DNA from: Selaginella moellendorffii | Taxonomy: Eukaryota > Streptophyta > Lycopodiopsida > Selaginellales > Selaginellaceae | DNA: 64,000 bases | Assembly: GCF_000143415.4 (NCBI RefSeq) | Contig: NW_003314278.1 | Span: forward strand, 1,324,673-1,388,672 | Direction of reading: 5' to 3' | Shown here: in pieces, positions 47,910-58,869 of the stretch | Position numbering within the stretch: the first letter of the stretch is position 1 | Layout of the letters: each line of letters begins with the position of its first letter | The notes under the pieces: model-generated | The model's database searches: none | Told to the model about the DNA's origin: nothing | What the model saw: the letters and a program-made list of their open reading frames with translations, nothing else | Program-made: the position numbers and the translations under genes

Positions 47910-48380
47910 TTGGTAAGTAACAAAATTTTGTGGAGTAAAAATCTTTTAAGATGGACCACATTTGAGCAAGATAGATATGCTCTAAAAAACAATGTTTGTT
48001 GCTCAAAAAAAATTTGGAACTTTTGTATAAGAAATGTTCTAGACATTTGGCCTCTAAAGGAAAGTTATCCCTATTTCGAAATTGGTTGGAAAATTAGATA
48101 CTTGCTCCTAAGAGTAACTGATAGGCTAATTTACAAGAGGGATACATTGCATATCAAAGCCTCATACCACTCATTCCACAAACGAGGCATAATAACTAAA
48201 CTTGCCATAATAACAACACCAACAAGCTTCAAAATATATAGGCATAGACCAATAATTGATCGTACTTATAAAGCTTTAAATGGCATAATCTTTATGTATA
48301 AAATTGTCACTATCTATACCAAACAAAGTGATAGATATACAATATTTCTCTCACAATCTAATGAGCAAAAGGCAGTTTAA
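47910..48380 (+). CDS. Unrecognised ORF upstream of a gag-like ORF
   Basis: This frame of 156 codons is Lys/Ile/Tyr-rich. I do not recognise it. Its AT-rich codon use resembles the gag-like frames that follow at 48472 and 48813, so it may be the 5' part of the same retroelement. Confidence 0.25.
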   Translation: MVSNKILWSKNLLRWTTFEQDRYALKNNVCCSKKIWNFCIRNVLDIWPLKESYPYFEIGWKIRYLLLRVTDRLIYKRDTLHIKASYHSFHKRGIITKLAIITTPTSFKIYRHRPIIDRTYKALNGIIFMYKIVTIYTKQSDRYTIFLSQSNEQKAV

Positions 48381-48471
48381 AAAAAAATATTCACAAGATC
48401 TAAAATGAAATTACAAGGCACTTGCTTGTGATATTTGTGATATTAACCTCCTTTTAGAAAAGACTAAATCA

Positions 48472-49160
48472 TTGCTCAATCAAGCTAGAGAAAAATTTGA
48501 AAGAGAGCGAGCTAAAAGTATATTGGGTATACCTCAACGAAGAGGAGATCAAAAATTTAAATATGATTTTGATGGTCATCCAGAATATATGAATCCATAC
48601 ACTACTCCTCTTTGGCAACATTGGGACATAGAAAATTCCTCTACTTCAACTGAGAGTATTGGAACACAAAACAACTGTAGTGATCGCCCACAAAAAAAAG
48701 AAGCGCTAAATTTACAACCTTTACCCTTTGACAGTGATCCAGGTTCCCTTACGAACTAAACACTTGTTTGCCTATACTATTTACAAAATAAAATATTTCC
48801 TAACAAATTGCAATGAACACAATAACAATTGCAGGAACACCAATAGACAACGTCATTACATATCCATCTTTTTTTGAAATTAAAGGAGAGGACCCACAAC
48901 TACATATTAAGCAATATATAGAAGTAATTAAGCTTAATCAAGAAAATAAGCAAAAAAAAATTAAATTCCCCTATACACACAAAAACAAAGTCAAAGACTG
49001 GTATTATGATAATGATGTTAAAAATCTTGGCACGTTCTTAAAAGTTTTCTCTATATAAACAAATCTAGGAGAAAACTATAATAAGTTACAAAAGGTTCAT
49101 CAAGGAAAATCTAAGACAATTAAGGAATATAGAACTCGATTTAACAAGCATTATAAGTAT
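48472..49160 (+). pseudogene. gag-like ORFs of retroelement E
   Basis: 48472-48759 begins with a charged segment (REKFERERAKSI). 48813-49058 reads YPSFFEIKGEDPQLHIKQYI, then KIKFPYTHKNKVKDWYY, the capsid pattern of LTR-retrotransposon gag (F-G-ED, F-P, W-Y). It continues after a stop with HQGKSKTIKEYRTRF. The zinc-knuckle part follows at about 49420-49510. Confidence 0.6.
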
Positions 49161-49419
49161 TAGTGTTCGACAAAATGCACCTACGCGTATATATATAGAT
49201 CCTTAAGAAAATTTATTGTGAACATACGATAAAGAGAGTTAATGTAGATTTCGATGATTTTAAAAAAAACCATAATTGCCTACTAAGATCTCATAAAATA
49301 ATCTGACATGGTAGATATGGTGAAGTCAGACAAAAAAACAACTTTTATAGACAAAGAAACTATTAAAGAGCCTTAAATTGCAAATCAATCTCAAATAAGG
49401 GATTTGATATATTAAATGC

Positions 49420-49577
49420 ATAAATAAAGGCCATAACAAAGAAGAATACAAAGTTCAACTAATCAAGTGCTAATTTTGTGAAAAATAACAGTATTTAGCT
49501 AAGGAGTGTAAAACTTTGTTTAAACAACTCTGAAGCCAACAGGCAGCTTGAGTTAATAAAACAACATGTAGGAAAAA
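49420..49577 (+). pseudogene. Zinc-knuckle remnant of gag E
   Basis: The plus strand reads KCINKGHNKEEYK and then CEK...YLAKECKTL, two degenerate CCHC-like knuckles. An Arg/Tyr/Pro-rich tail follows and enters the hairpin at 49578. Confidence 0.45.
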
Positions 49578-50275
49578 CTATCCATTTGACAATAAAAGTT
49601 CTTGTAAAAAAAACCATTATAATGATAATCGAAGTGCCAAATGTGAATACTCATGTGCTAAAAGGCTAAATGACCATCGAGGTTATCCACCTAGGGGTAA
49701 TTTTTGAGATTATCCACCTAGCCATGAAGAAAATAAGCCTAGAGACTATAATTGACCTAGAGAATATGATTAATCTAGAGGTTATAATAAGCCTAGAGAA
49801 TATGAAAACCCTAGGAGTTGTAGTCAAGGTAAACTCCTATTTGCTATCCTATACTATACAATCAAGCTGAATCATCAAGCAAGAATGATAGGCCTCTTAA
49901 AGGTACACAACCTGCAGCTAGGCACATTAGAAGTACCACAGGTTGTGTATCTTTAGGAGGCCTATCATTCTTACTTGATGATTTAGCTTGATTGTATAGT
50001 ATAGGATAGCAAATAGGAGTTTTAACTTGATCATACTCTTTTGGTTTTTCATATTCTCTAGGCTTATTATAACCTCTAGGTTAATTATATTCTCTAGGTC
50101 AATTATAGTCTCTAGGCCTATTTTCTTCATGGCTAGGTGGATAATCTCGAAAATTACCCCTAGGTGGATAATCTTGATGGTCATCTAGCCTTTTAGCACA
50201 TGAGTATTCATGTTTGGCACTTCGATTATCATTATAATCATTTCTTTTACAATAACTTTTATTGTCAAATGGATA
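49578..50275. repeat. Large inverted repeat with 24-nt loop
   Basis: The left arm 49578-49914 and right arm about 49939-50275 are reverse complements over about 337 bp, with scattered mismatches. The loop is about 49915-49938. Each arm carries the gag E tail (YPPRGNF, HEENKPRDYN-like repeats), so one arm reads gag on the plus strand and the other on the minus strand. Scrambled pieces of the same sequence continue at 50295-50395. Confidence 0.9.
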
Positions 50276-50399
50276 GCTTCATTTTATTAACTCAACTTGA
50301 TTGTATAGTATAGGATAGCGTGCCTAGCTGTAGGTTGTGTTGATAGCAAATAGGATTTTCCTCATGGCTAGGTGGATAATCTCGAAAATTACCCAAGTA

Positions 50400-50990
50400 C
50401 AAACTCAATTATGCTGTCCTTAAAATAACACAACCAGATTATGTCTACAAAACTCTATATTGCAAACATTAGCTAAAAATTACTTGCACAAACCAAAACT
50501 AGAAAAATAGTTTCTTATATATAGAGCAAGGCAACTAAAAAAGGTCTATGCCCATTATTTCCACTATACAATTGGAAAAAAAAAATCAATCTAAAAACTC
50601 AAATTTATAATTGAGAGGAAAGCTTAGATGGTTTTGAAGAACAATAAATTTTAAAAGATTTTCTTGAAATTAACCTAATTTCAGAAGTTGATCTTTATTT
50701 AATACTCAAAGGAATACTTAGACAACCCCTAAACAAAAAATTAGTTCGGATATAAAAGATTTTTCCTTATAGAAGGATTCTACTTATAAAATTGATCAAC
50801 AGAAAAACTATGTTTTGCATGTTTCTTTTGATCAACCACTTGAGCAAATCAATTTAGTAAATCAACAGCACTTCAACCTCAACCAGTTCTAGCATCTGCT
50901 ATAGTGATGCAACATAGGTGAAATACTTTTATTAAGCTACTCTATTGCTTAAGGAGTGCATGTTGACTTGTCAAAGTATGTTATGCAGAG
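50400..50990 (+). other. AT-rich remnant, possible pol scrap
   Basis: The plus strand contains one readable phrase, YKIDQQKNYVLHVSFDQPLE (about 50775-50840), that looks protein-coding but that I cannot assign. No retroviral motif is present. Confidence 0.25.
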
Positions 50991-51037
50991 GCATCCTATC
51001 AAACAAACTCTTGGCTTGAATCAAATCCCCACCCAAA

Positions 51038-51955
51038 CTAGTGTATTGCAAAGCATTCTCCCAGTTGAGCCTTAGGATCCAGTTTAGTGTATTTCCCTCT
51101 CTGATGTATTGTCCTGATCCTTTTACCGAAGGCCATCCTGGGAACTGGGACCTCCTTGGGAACTATACATGGAAACAGTGCACCACTGTTATGGGGATAA
51201 AAAACAATACCTTGAGGTGATGGGGTTGCTTCCATAACAAAGATGATTTGAGTCTCAGCACCATCAAGCATTATCCAATCACAAACCTCGATAACTTCAG
51301 TTTGTAAAGCAAGATGAAGGCGATCACAAGCGATGCTGCCTTAAGCTTTGATGTGGACTTTTCATCCTGGGTTGTAATGGGTTGTCATGAGGCCATGTTT
51401 GCTCCAAGCTGACATTAAACAAATACCTGACTTTACCTTTTTCATTGTATCATACCTTGTCCACTGCTGAGGAAGAAAAACAAGATCCCAACAAGAACTT
51501 TGCTGTAAGTGATGGCTTGCTAGCTCTTTGTAGATCCAATAAGTTTTTGATCGAAGCTCCCACATTTCTATGCCACCTAGGCCAAAAACCTCTACCCAAG
51601 CCTGGAGCTGAACAGTCACCTATATACTGTTGATTACTGTTCTTATGCACTACGTTGAAGAACAAGCAATCAGCTAATGCCTCTGTCAGATGGTCTGGTT
51701 CTTTCTGACTTAACCTGGGTAGGAGTGTGACTTCCATATCTTCAACATCTCTTTTGCTATTCCATCCTGGACTTTCTTTGTGTTGAGAGGAGCAATGCCA
51801 ATCGATTCCTTGTTTCTAGTTACCACTCTGTTTAGGCAAGATCTTCTGCAGCTAAGCTCTGAAGAGGAGGTGCCAGCTCTGGTTTCGTGGATATAAACCT
51901 GACACAAGCACTTTGAAGAGAAGAGCTTTGGATTGAATTCCTGGGTGTGGCACAT
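51038..51955 (-). pseudogene. Unrecognised, broken minus-strand ORFs
   Basis: Frames at 51955-51710, 51737-51450, 51619-51362 and 51271-51038 overlap in different phases and have coding-like composition (for example IVFYPHNSGALFPCIVPKEV). They may be one decayed gene with shifts. I recognise no family. Confidence 0.3.
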
Positions 51956-52017
51956 TCTGAATAACTGAATTCCACTCTACTTTTGCCCAGACTTTGCACC
52001 TGCTGGAGTTTCTAAAG

Positions 52018-52201
52018 TTTCTACATATGTTGTTGGTGATCAAGTGTTGGTGAGTTATCGGGTGTTGCGGATCCAAGGTTTTTGCTGCGTAGGTCCTTAT
52101 CACATCGTCCAACAAGTTGGTCCACAAATCTATGTGGTGACACTCAATGCACAACGTCAAGAGAAGATCCATGTGAAGCGGTTAGCTCGATATTGTGTGT
52201 G
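52018..52201 (+). pseudogene. Integrase C-terminal fragment of an LTR element
   Basis: VVGDQVLVSYRVLR, GPYHIVQQVGPQIYVV and KIHVKRLARYCV then a stop form the C-terminal module found after the catalytic core in gypsy integrases. It parallels the module in element C at about 31800. Nothing upstream continues it. Confidence 0.7.
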
Positions 52202-52942
52202 AACGGATTGATGTAAGGATTCTACCATATATTCTATGATAGATATAGATAAACTCAACAAGATTGGAATACACTAACTTTTTAATAATAATAAATAAAA
52301 ATTTTTTAATGTGTATTTATGGAGCCCACAAGAGTAGGAGTGAGGTGTTATTAAATTATGAATCCCACATTATTTATATGCTCATATGATCCTGAGGTTT
52401 AGGGATATGAGGGAGTAAGTTTTATGTAGAGGGAGGAAAAATAAGAATTAATTAGAGTGAAAATACGAGTTATTGTGAAATTAGAGTATAATGTGAGTTA
52501 AGAGTTAACACGAGCTAAGAGTAAAAACGTGATGTAGCAGCTTAAAAGAGGGAAGTAGGAATGCTCAGATGGAGTTCCACCAGGTAGAAAAGACAAGTCA
52601 TACCTCAAGCCTCGGATTGCTCTCACCCGGTTGCCTACTTTAACCAAGCCCCGAACCACCCAGCAGTCTTGGCGCACAAGGATGACATCAGCCCTAACCT
52701 CTTGCTCCACTGCTCCTACTTCTGAGCTGCTAGCAGCTTCTCCCCTCCTTAAAAAAAAAGGTCTGTTGTTCTCTTGGAGTTCAAGAGGCATCCTCTTCAC
52801 CGTCTCCTCTGTTTTTGCTAGCTAGTTAGCTCTTACAAGAAGGAGCACAAGCCAAGTTCAGCTCCATGCTCAGCTCTATCATCTCCTCTTTAAGACACCT
52901 CACCTCTTTGAAGCCATTCAGGAGAGCTAGCACGCTTCACGT

Positions 52943-53406
52943 CTAGACGTCCCCCCCTTTTTTCCTTTTTGCGATTGTCTCTTCAAACTCATCATACTTA
53001 TTTAACTCACCAAACCTTACCAAGCCGAGTGCAGGTTTTGAAACCCCATGAGTCACCTTGGCCTTTTTCCATCTTCCAGTTGAGCTCTCCAACAATCTTG
53101 ACATGCGGATACGTGCAAACTGCTCCTTGAGCCAGGACCATTTCTCCCGGAGACAACTTATGCTACAACACTCTCTGCTCAACGATCTCAATGTGGAAAG
53201 ATCCACAAAGCTGTCCCACTCATCATAGTTGTAGAAGAAATCATCCTCATACTGCATCTGCAACCTTGCTCGAGCCCGAGCCTCCGCCATCGCAAGCTTC
53301 TCCCTCATCTTGATCAGCTCACACGAGGCGGCAAAACAAGTCCAGGTCCTGAGGAACAACAATGGAATACACCTTTCCCAGGTACCTGTCTCGAAACCTG
53401 TGAAAG
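52943..53406 (-). CDS. Unrecognised ORF, 5' side lost in gap
   Basis: From the N gap the minus strand stays open to a stop at 52943. It contains REKLAMAEARARARLQMQ (helical, Ala/Arg-rich), YNYDEWDSF and a basic C terminus ending KRKKGGDV. In the adjoining frame YLGKVYSIVVPQDLDLF is vaguely like cytosolic loops of OSCA-type channels, but the rest does not support that family. GC content is gene-like. Confidence 0.35.
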
Positions 53407-53733
53407 NNNNNNNNNNNNNNNNNNNNNNNNNNNNNNNNNNNNNNNNNNNNNNNNNNNNNNNNNNNNNNNNNNNNNNNNNNNNNNNNNNNNNNNNNNNNNN
53501 NNNNNNNNNNNNNNNNNNNNNNNNNNNNNNNNNNNNNNNNNNNNNNNNNNNNNNNNNNNNNNNNNNNNNNNNNNNNNNNNNNNNNNNNNNNNNNNNNNNN
53601 NNNNNNNNNNNNNNNNNNNNNNNNNNNNNNNNNNNNNNNNNNNNNNNNNNNNNNNNNNNNNNNNNNNNNNNNNNNNNNNNNNNNNNNNNNNNNNNNNNNN
53701 NNNNNNNNNNNNNNNNNNNNNNNNNNNNNNNNN
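53407..53733. other. Assembly gap (N run)
   Basis: The sequence is 327 undetermined bases. Open frames running across it have no meaning. Confidence 0.99.
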
Positions 53734-54415
53734 AGTATGCCACAATCGTTCGCTTGAAAATCTGAAGATGTCAATCGAAGCATGCAAGCAAAAACATGAA
53801 GTAAAGAAGTGCAGGTGGACAACAAAGGAGATGAACTGAGCGAGGCCAAGAACACATATAAGGACTGAATGTAAGCACGTGAGGCCACGTGTGGTTTTTT
53901 CCTCCGTGCGTGGCTTCATGTGCGAAGAGTTTGGTGTGGTAAGGTATGTTGCAGAGCAGCCAGAAGCCCTGGGTGAATATAAGTACGTGAGGCCTTGTGA
54001 GGTTTTACCACCGCCCGAGGACTCCTGTGCATGGGCCCCGGGCGAGAGTCATTTGTGAAAGTGTTCTGCATGAAACTGGTGCCCTGAGGCTTCTGGCCAC
54101 GTGGCCCCATGATTAATTTGTGTAGAGTGTGGTTTATTTTTGCATATTGAGTGTATCGATATCTTTTAGTTAGCAGATTATATTGAAGAACTGAAGACGA
54201 TATTGAACTGAAGATTCTTCAGCTCTTGAGCAACTGATTGCTGCTGGCTCACTTTCTATATATATCAAAGAGATTTTTTTTTAACAATAAACATCTAAGC
54301 TGCTGCAGTTAAGCTGTGACATTGTAAAGTTTAAAAAGGAAAAGAATTAGAAAAAGAAAAAAACAGAAATCACGAGCATTTTACTACTGCAATAACAAAT
54401 CGGGATTTCTAGGGT

Positions 54416-57400
54416 ATGTGTGCGGCGCTAGGGTTTGTGTGGTGTGTGTCATTTCTCAACAATCTCATGGAGTGGAAAACGTTTTTCAGGGATCCCACTT
54501 TCTGGTGGGACAACAGGTTCAAGAAGAAAAACAAGTTCTTCTCAGAGTCCTACCCGGATTTCAAACATGTTTCTACCGGAGAGAGCCTCTGGATCGCCAA
54601 CAGGAAAACACCGACCTGGGTCTCTGCAAAACTCGAGGCGCTCGCTGACCCAGCTGTAGGTAAGGCCACCACGGCCCGCTACAAATCTCCACATACCCCA
54701 CCTGTAGCTGGTGATGAACCGGTGAGTTTAGGGAGGCTGATACACCGCGTGAGAGACTCAGCTGAGAGCAGATCCCTTTCTTTGGGAAAACAAGCCCATG
54801 AAGCTGTGCTCAAGAGTGATGAGCACAAAAGCAACATCTACTTGTTGACGGGATTGATCGATATGTACTGCAAGTGTGGCGAGCTTAAGGAGGCTCGCAA
54901 GATTTTCGACTCCATGGGAACCCGGAGTGTTGCGTCCTACAACGCGATCATCCAGGGCTGCGGCTCGAACGGGCAAGCTGAACTTGCTCTGGAGTACTAC
55001 TCTGCCCTGAGAGCTTGTACCACCATTCAACCCAACGATCGGACACATGTCGCGGTGATCAGCGCCTGCTCCAGACTTGCTACCGAATCCAGCGAGAAGA
55101 GGGAGAGGGCTCTACGCATTGGGATGGAGATCCATTCAATGCTGAGCAAGGAGAAGAAACAGCTAGATCTGTTCGTGGCGACTTGCCTGGTAGACATGTA
55201 CTCCAAGTGTGGCGAGCTTGAGGAGGCTCGCAAGATTTTCCACTCCATGGGAACTCGGAGTGTTGTGTCCTACACCGCGATCATCCAGGGGTGCAACACG
55301 AACGGGCGAGCTGAACTTGCTCTGGAGTACTACTCTGCCCTGAGAGCTTGTACCACCATTCAACCCAACGATCGGACTCATGTCGCGGTGATCAGCGCCT
55401 GCTCCACACTTGCTACCGAATCCAGCGAGAAGAGGGAGAGAGCTCTACGCATCGGGATGGAGATCCATTCAATGCTGAGCAAGGAGAAGAAACAGCTAGA
55501 TCTGTTCGTGGCGAATTGCCTGGTAGACATGTACTGCAAGTGTGGTGAGCTTGAGGAGGCTCGCAAGATTTTCCACTCCATGGGAACTCAGAGTGTTGTG
55601 TCCTACAACGCGATCATCCAGGGCTGCGGCTCGAACGGGCAAGCTGAAGTTGCTCTGGAGTACTACTTTGCCCTGAGAGCTGATAACACCATTCAACCCG
55701 ACGATCGGACACATGTCGCGGTGATCAGCGCCTGCTCCACACTTGCTACCGAATCCAGCGAGAAGAGGGAGAGAGCTCTATGCATCGGGATGGAGATCCA
55801 TTCAATGCTGAGCAAGAAGAAACAGGTAGATCTGTTCGTGGCGAATTGCCTGGTAGACATGTACTGCAAGTGTGGCGAGCTTGAGGAGGCTCGCAAGATT
55901 TTCGACTCCATGGGAACCCGGAGTGTTGTGTCCTACAACGCGATCATCCAGGGCTGCGGCTCGAACGGGCAAGCTGAAGTTGCTCTGGAGTACTACTCTG
56001 CCCTGAGAGCTTGTACCACCATTCAACCTAACGATCGGACCCATGTCGCGGTGATCAGCGCCTGCTCCACACTTGCTACCGAATCCAGTGAGAAGAGGGA
56101 GAGAGCTCTACGCTTCGGGATGGAGATCCATTCAATGCTGAGCAAGGAGAAGAAACAGCTAGATCTGTTCGTGGCGAATTGCCTGGTAGACATGTACTGC
56201 AAGTGTGGCGAGCTTGAGGAGGCTCGCAAGATTTTCGACTCCATGAGAACCCGGAGTGTTGTGTCCTACAACGTGATCATCCAGGGCTGCGGCTCGAACG
56301 GGCAAGCTGAACTTGCTCTGGAGTACTACTCTGCCCTGAGAGCTTGTACCACCATTCAAGCTAATGCTTGCACCTACACCTGCGTCCTTGTTGCTTGCGG
56401 GAGTGTGATGGCGATCAAGCTCGGGAGGGAGATTCACCAGCTGGCGAAGCATGAAGGGCTGCTGAAAAACAATCCAGTTCTGGGCTCCAGCCTGGTGAGC
56501 TTCTACGGCAAATGCGGCGATGTTGATTCTGCTCAGGAAGCGTTTGACGAGTGCCGAGCTCGGGACGACACGGGTCTCTGGAACTCTCTCATACAGGCTT
56601 ACACTCTCCAGGGCCGATCGATCGAGGCCTTGGAGCGTTTCTATTCCATGACTCAGGAGGAGGGCTGTAAAGCTGACGATGTGAGTTTTGTCTCGGTGTT
56701 GAACGCTTGCAGCCATGGTGGTCTGGTCGGGAAAGGAAGGCAGCTTCTGGATGAAATGCCCAAGCAGTATGGAGTCAAGCCACGTCTGGAGCATTATGTG
56801 TGCCTGATCGATATGCTCGGGCGAGCTAACCTCCTCGACGAAGCTGTGAGAGTTCTCAGAACCATGCCTTTTGAACCGGATGCAGTGGTTTGGACGTCCC
56901 TGCTCGGAGCCTGCCGGAAGTGGAAGAATTACACGATCGGCAAACTTGCATTTGAGCGTCTTGTGGAGATGGATCCCAAGAGCGGCACGCCCTACGCATT
57001 GATGGCCAATATATTTGGAAACCTGGGGATGCTCAGTGAAAGGGCCGCTGTTGTGGAGAGAATGAGAGGTGAAGGCAGCTTCAGGGAGCCCGGGAGAAGC
57101 TGGTGGACGGATGTTAGCTCTCTTTCTCTTCCTCGGGTATGTCTTTTAGAACGTTGATCACATCACTCACGTACCCCTCCTCTTTCATTCTCAGCAACAA
57201 TTGCTTGAGCTTGGCCGTAATCTCGTCGCTCTGTGAGTGACTCCTATCCCTGACAGAAAAAGAATGCACTTTTCCTGGATCACCTGTGCGGCCACAGTGA
57301 GAAGCTTGCGCTGGGGTGTGCTCTGGTGAACTCGCAGCAGAAGGAGACCATCAGAATTGTGAAAAATCTCCGAGTTTGTGACGATTGCCATGCGGCCACT

Positions 57401-57502
57401 GCTCTCATCTCTAAGCTGGAAAAAAGGCTAATCATCTGCAAAGATGCCAGTCGGGTTCATGTGTTCCATGATGGCAGATGTTCCTGTGACAACTACTTTT
57501 GA
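54416..57502 (+). CDS. PDF-motif PPR protein with DYW tail
   Basis: The open frame 54416-57157 encodes 913 codons. Residues 19-73 (WKTFF, FWWDNR, YPDFKH, TGESLW, TPTWV) match the PDF motif of organellar OSB proteins. From about residue 125 there are PLS-type PPRs arranged as four 110-111-residue super-repeats and a partial fifth. E motifs follow (HYVCLIDMLGRANLLDEAV, VVWTSLLGACRKW). The frame stops inside an inverted piece of the DYW domain. If GT-AG intron 57137-57256 is spliced, the frame continues through HSEKLALG, RIVKNLRVCDDCHAA and CSCDNYF to a stop at 57500-57502, giving about 988 residues. DYW PPRs edit organellar RNA (C to U). A TAG lies just upstream of the ATG, so an upstream exon spliced in near 54413 is possible. 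Confidence 0.88.
54863..56370 (+). repeat. Tandem 333-bp PPR super-repeats
   Basis: Units start at MY(C/S)KCGEL: 54863, 55196, 55529, 55859 and 56192, with spacings of 333, 333, 330 and 333 bp. DNA identity between units is very high by eye. The 330-bp unit lacks one codon (SKKKQ versus SKEKKQ). The fifth unit changes to other PPR text after about 56360. Confidence 0.95.
57111..57276 (-). other. In-place inverted segment of DYW domain
   Basis: The reverse complement of this segment reads PGKVHSFSVRDRSHSQSDEI, continues LKQLLLRMKEEGYVSDVINV and ends DIPEEEKES. This is exactly the DYW part expected between GRSWW (57100-57105 region) and HLCGHSEK (57277 onward). The flanking plus-strand sequence supplies both sides, so about 165 bp has been flipped within the gene. 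Confidence 0.92.
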
Positions 57503-57509
57503 AAACATG

Positions 57510-57765
57510 TCAGTGCTCTTTCTTGCAGTTATCCCTGGTTTTAAACCCTCCGTGAGTCAAGCAGAAACATGGGCCGCTGAGTGAGCATGCCTCGTCAAAG
57601 TACCGCCGCCAACCTGAACTTCACGGAGAAAAAATTAACATTTAAAAGTTAAAACTATGCAAAAGGAGGATGACACGTTGTCTTAAATTTAAATTTCTTT
57701 TTGGTAGCAGAATTGGGGAATGCTGACTAAACCTGCCCACAGGTGCCCTGAAACAGAGCGCCCAG
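57510..57765. other. Intergenic, nothing recognised
   Basis: No gene, repeat or RNA signal is visible. Confidence 0.4.
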
Positions 57766-57767
57766 AT

Positions 57768-58120
57768 TCAGATAATAAGCCTTAGTATGAAGACTTGCCG
57801 GTACCCAAACTCTTTGCTGATAGCAAGTACCGACTCATGTTCCGGGAGGAAGGTGATGGCGGCTTGCAGCATGACCAACTTTGGGTTTGTGCTTCTAGAG
57901 CACGTTGAAAACATGTCGAAGCTGGTGACGATGGCATTTGTTTCTTGCAATGTACTCACCAGTTCTTCGGCAACGTCTTCCTTCCAGATTTTTTGAGCTT
58001 GTCGTGAGTGGTGACTTGCTTGCTCTCTCCTGTGACAACTTCTTCCAGCCTCTGGTGCCCAACCTCAAGACTCTCTTGTGGATGGAGCTAGCCCTACACA
58101 GTGTGTGTGTGTATCAACCA
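57768..58120 (-). pseudogene. Unrecognised exon-like minus-strand frames
   Basis: LEVGHQRLEEVVTGESKQVT (about 58070-58015) and KEDVAEELVSTLQETNAIVT (about 57985-57925) with PEHESVLAISKEFGY read well, but are separated by a one-base shift at an A run near 57995. I do not recognise the family. It could be one exon with a sequencing or real frame shift. Confidence 0.35.
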
Positions 58121-58159
58121 GCAGATGCACAAATCGTTGAGAATTAATTAGCAACAAGT

Positions 58160-58850
58160 GTGTATCATAGGCTTAGTACGTAGTGTACTAGTGTACATGT
58201 ACATGTGTTTCAGCTAAATATAATGGGCCAAATACACCGAAGAAGTGTGTATAAGAATAGTAGAAACAAATTAAAAAATGTAAATTAAAAAGTGCAAAAG
58301 AAATGAAAATAAAAATTGTCCATCCTCATCAGTTTGCTGAAATTAAGTTGGATTCAATTCTTCCAGCTCCAAATATTGTGTGATTGAGTTGTAAGTTAAT
58401 TAATAGTAGAAAATAAGAAAAAAACAAACATTGAAGAAATAGTGTTTGATAATATCGTCTTTGCTTTTAGTTTTTTATTTTCGAAAGAAAATTAGTGGGG
58501 GAGTGCTGGTAAAGATATCTTGGCTGTTCATTGGTTAATTAAATGAGCATGTTTAGAGATGTTTATAAAAGTTTAGCTCTGGACCAAGAGTTACCCGAAA
58601 ATTAAAGTTCAAAATTTACGTTTTCCCTATTTGCACAATAACTTAAGCTAAAGTAATGTACTTACCCGTATTTTTTATGGGAAAATTATTATTCGCACGA
58701 AAAAAAAAGGTGAATTTAGAGGATTCTTAAGTAATTTTCAAAAACCCCGACCAAATCTAAAGTGTTGGGGTCATTTTAAAATTTATTCCGGAAATATTCG
58801 AGAAGATTCTTAGGTAAGGCTTTGGCGTGCCTGCGAAGAAGATCTGATCT
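58160..58850. other. AT-rich intergenic region
   Basis: No ORF of note. A weak inverted pair (CCCCGACC near 58746 and GTTGGGGTC near 58766) could be part of a transposon end, but no partner was found on the other side of the Harbinger genes. Confidence 0.3.
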
Positions 58851-58869
58851 CGCGGCACGGCCCGAGAAT

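Noticed and set aside
47910-50990. An endogenous pararetrovirus (caulimovirid) in the AT-rich region
   Set aside because: A gag-like capsid pattern and zinc knuckles are present, but no movement protein, RT or RNase H can be read, so only an unclassified retroelement remnant is supported.
52943-53406. OSCA-type channel fragment
   Set aside because: Only one short phrase in a different frame resembles the family, and the rest of the ORF has no matching motif.
53310-53919. ORFs running through the N gap on both strands
   Set aside because: Undetermined bases were translated as X; the frames are artefacts.
54758-56794. Minus-strand ORFs repeated through the PPR gene
   Set aside because: They recur at the 333-bp repeat spacing as antisense shadows; only the plus strand has PPR and E-motif sequence.
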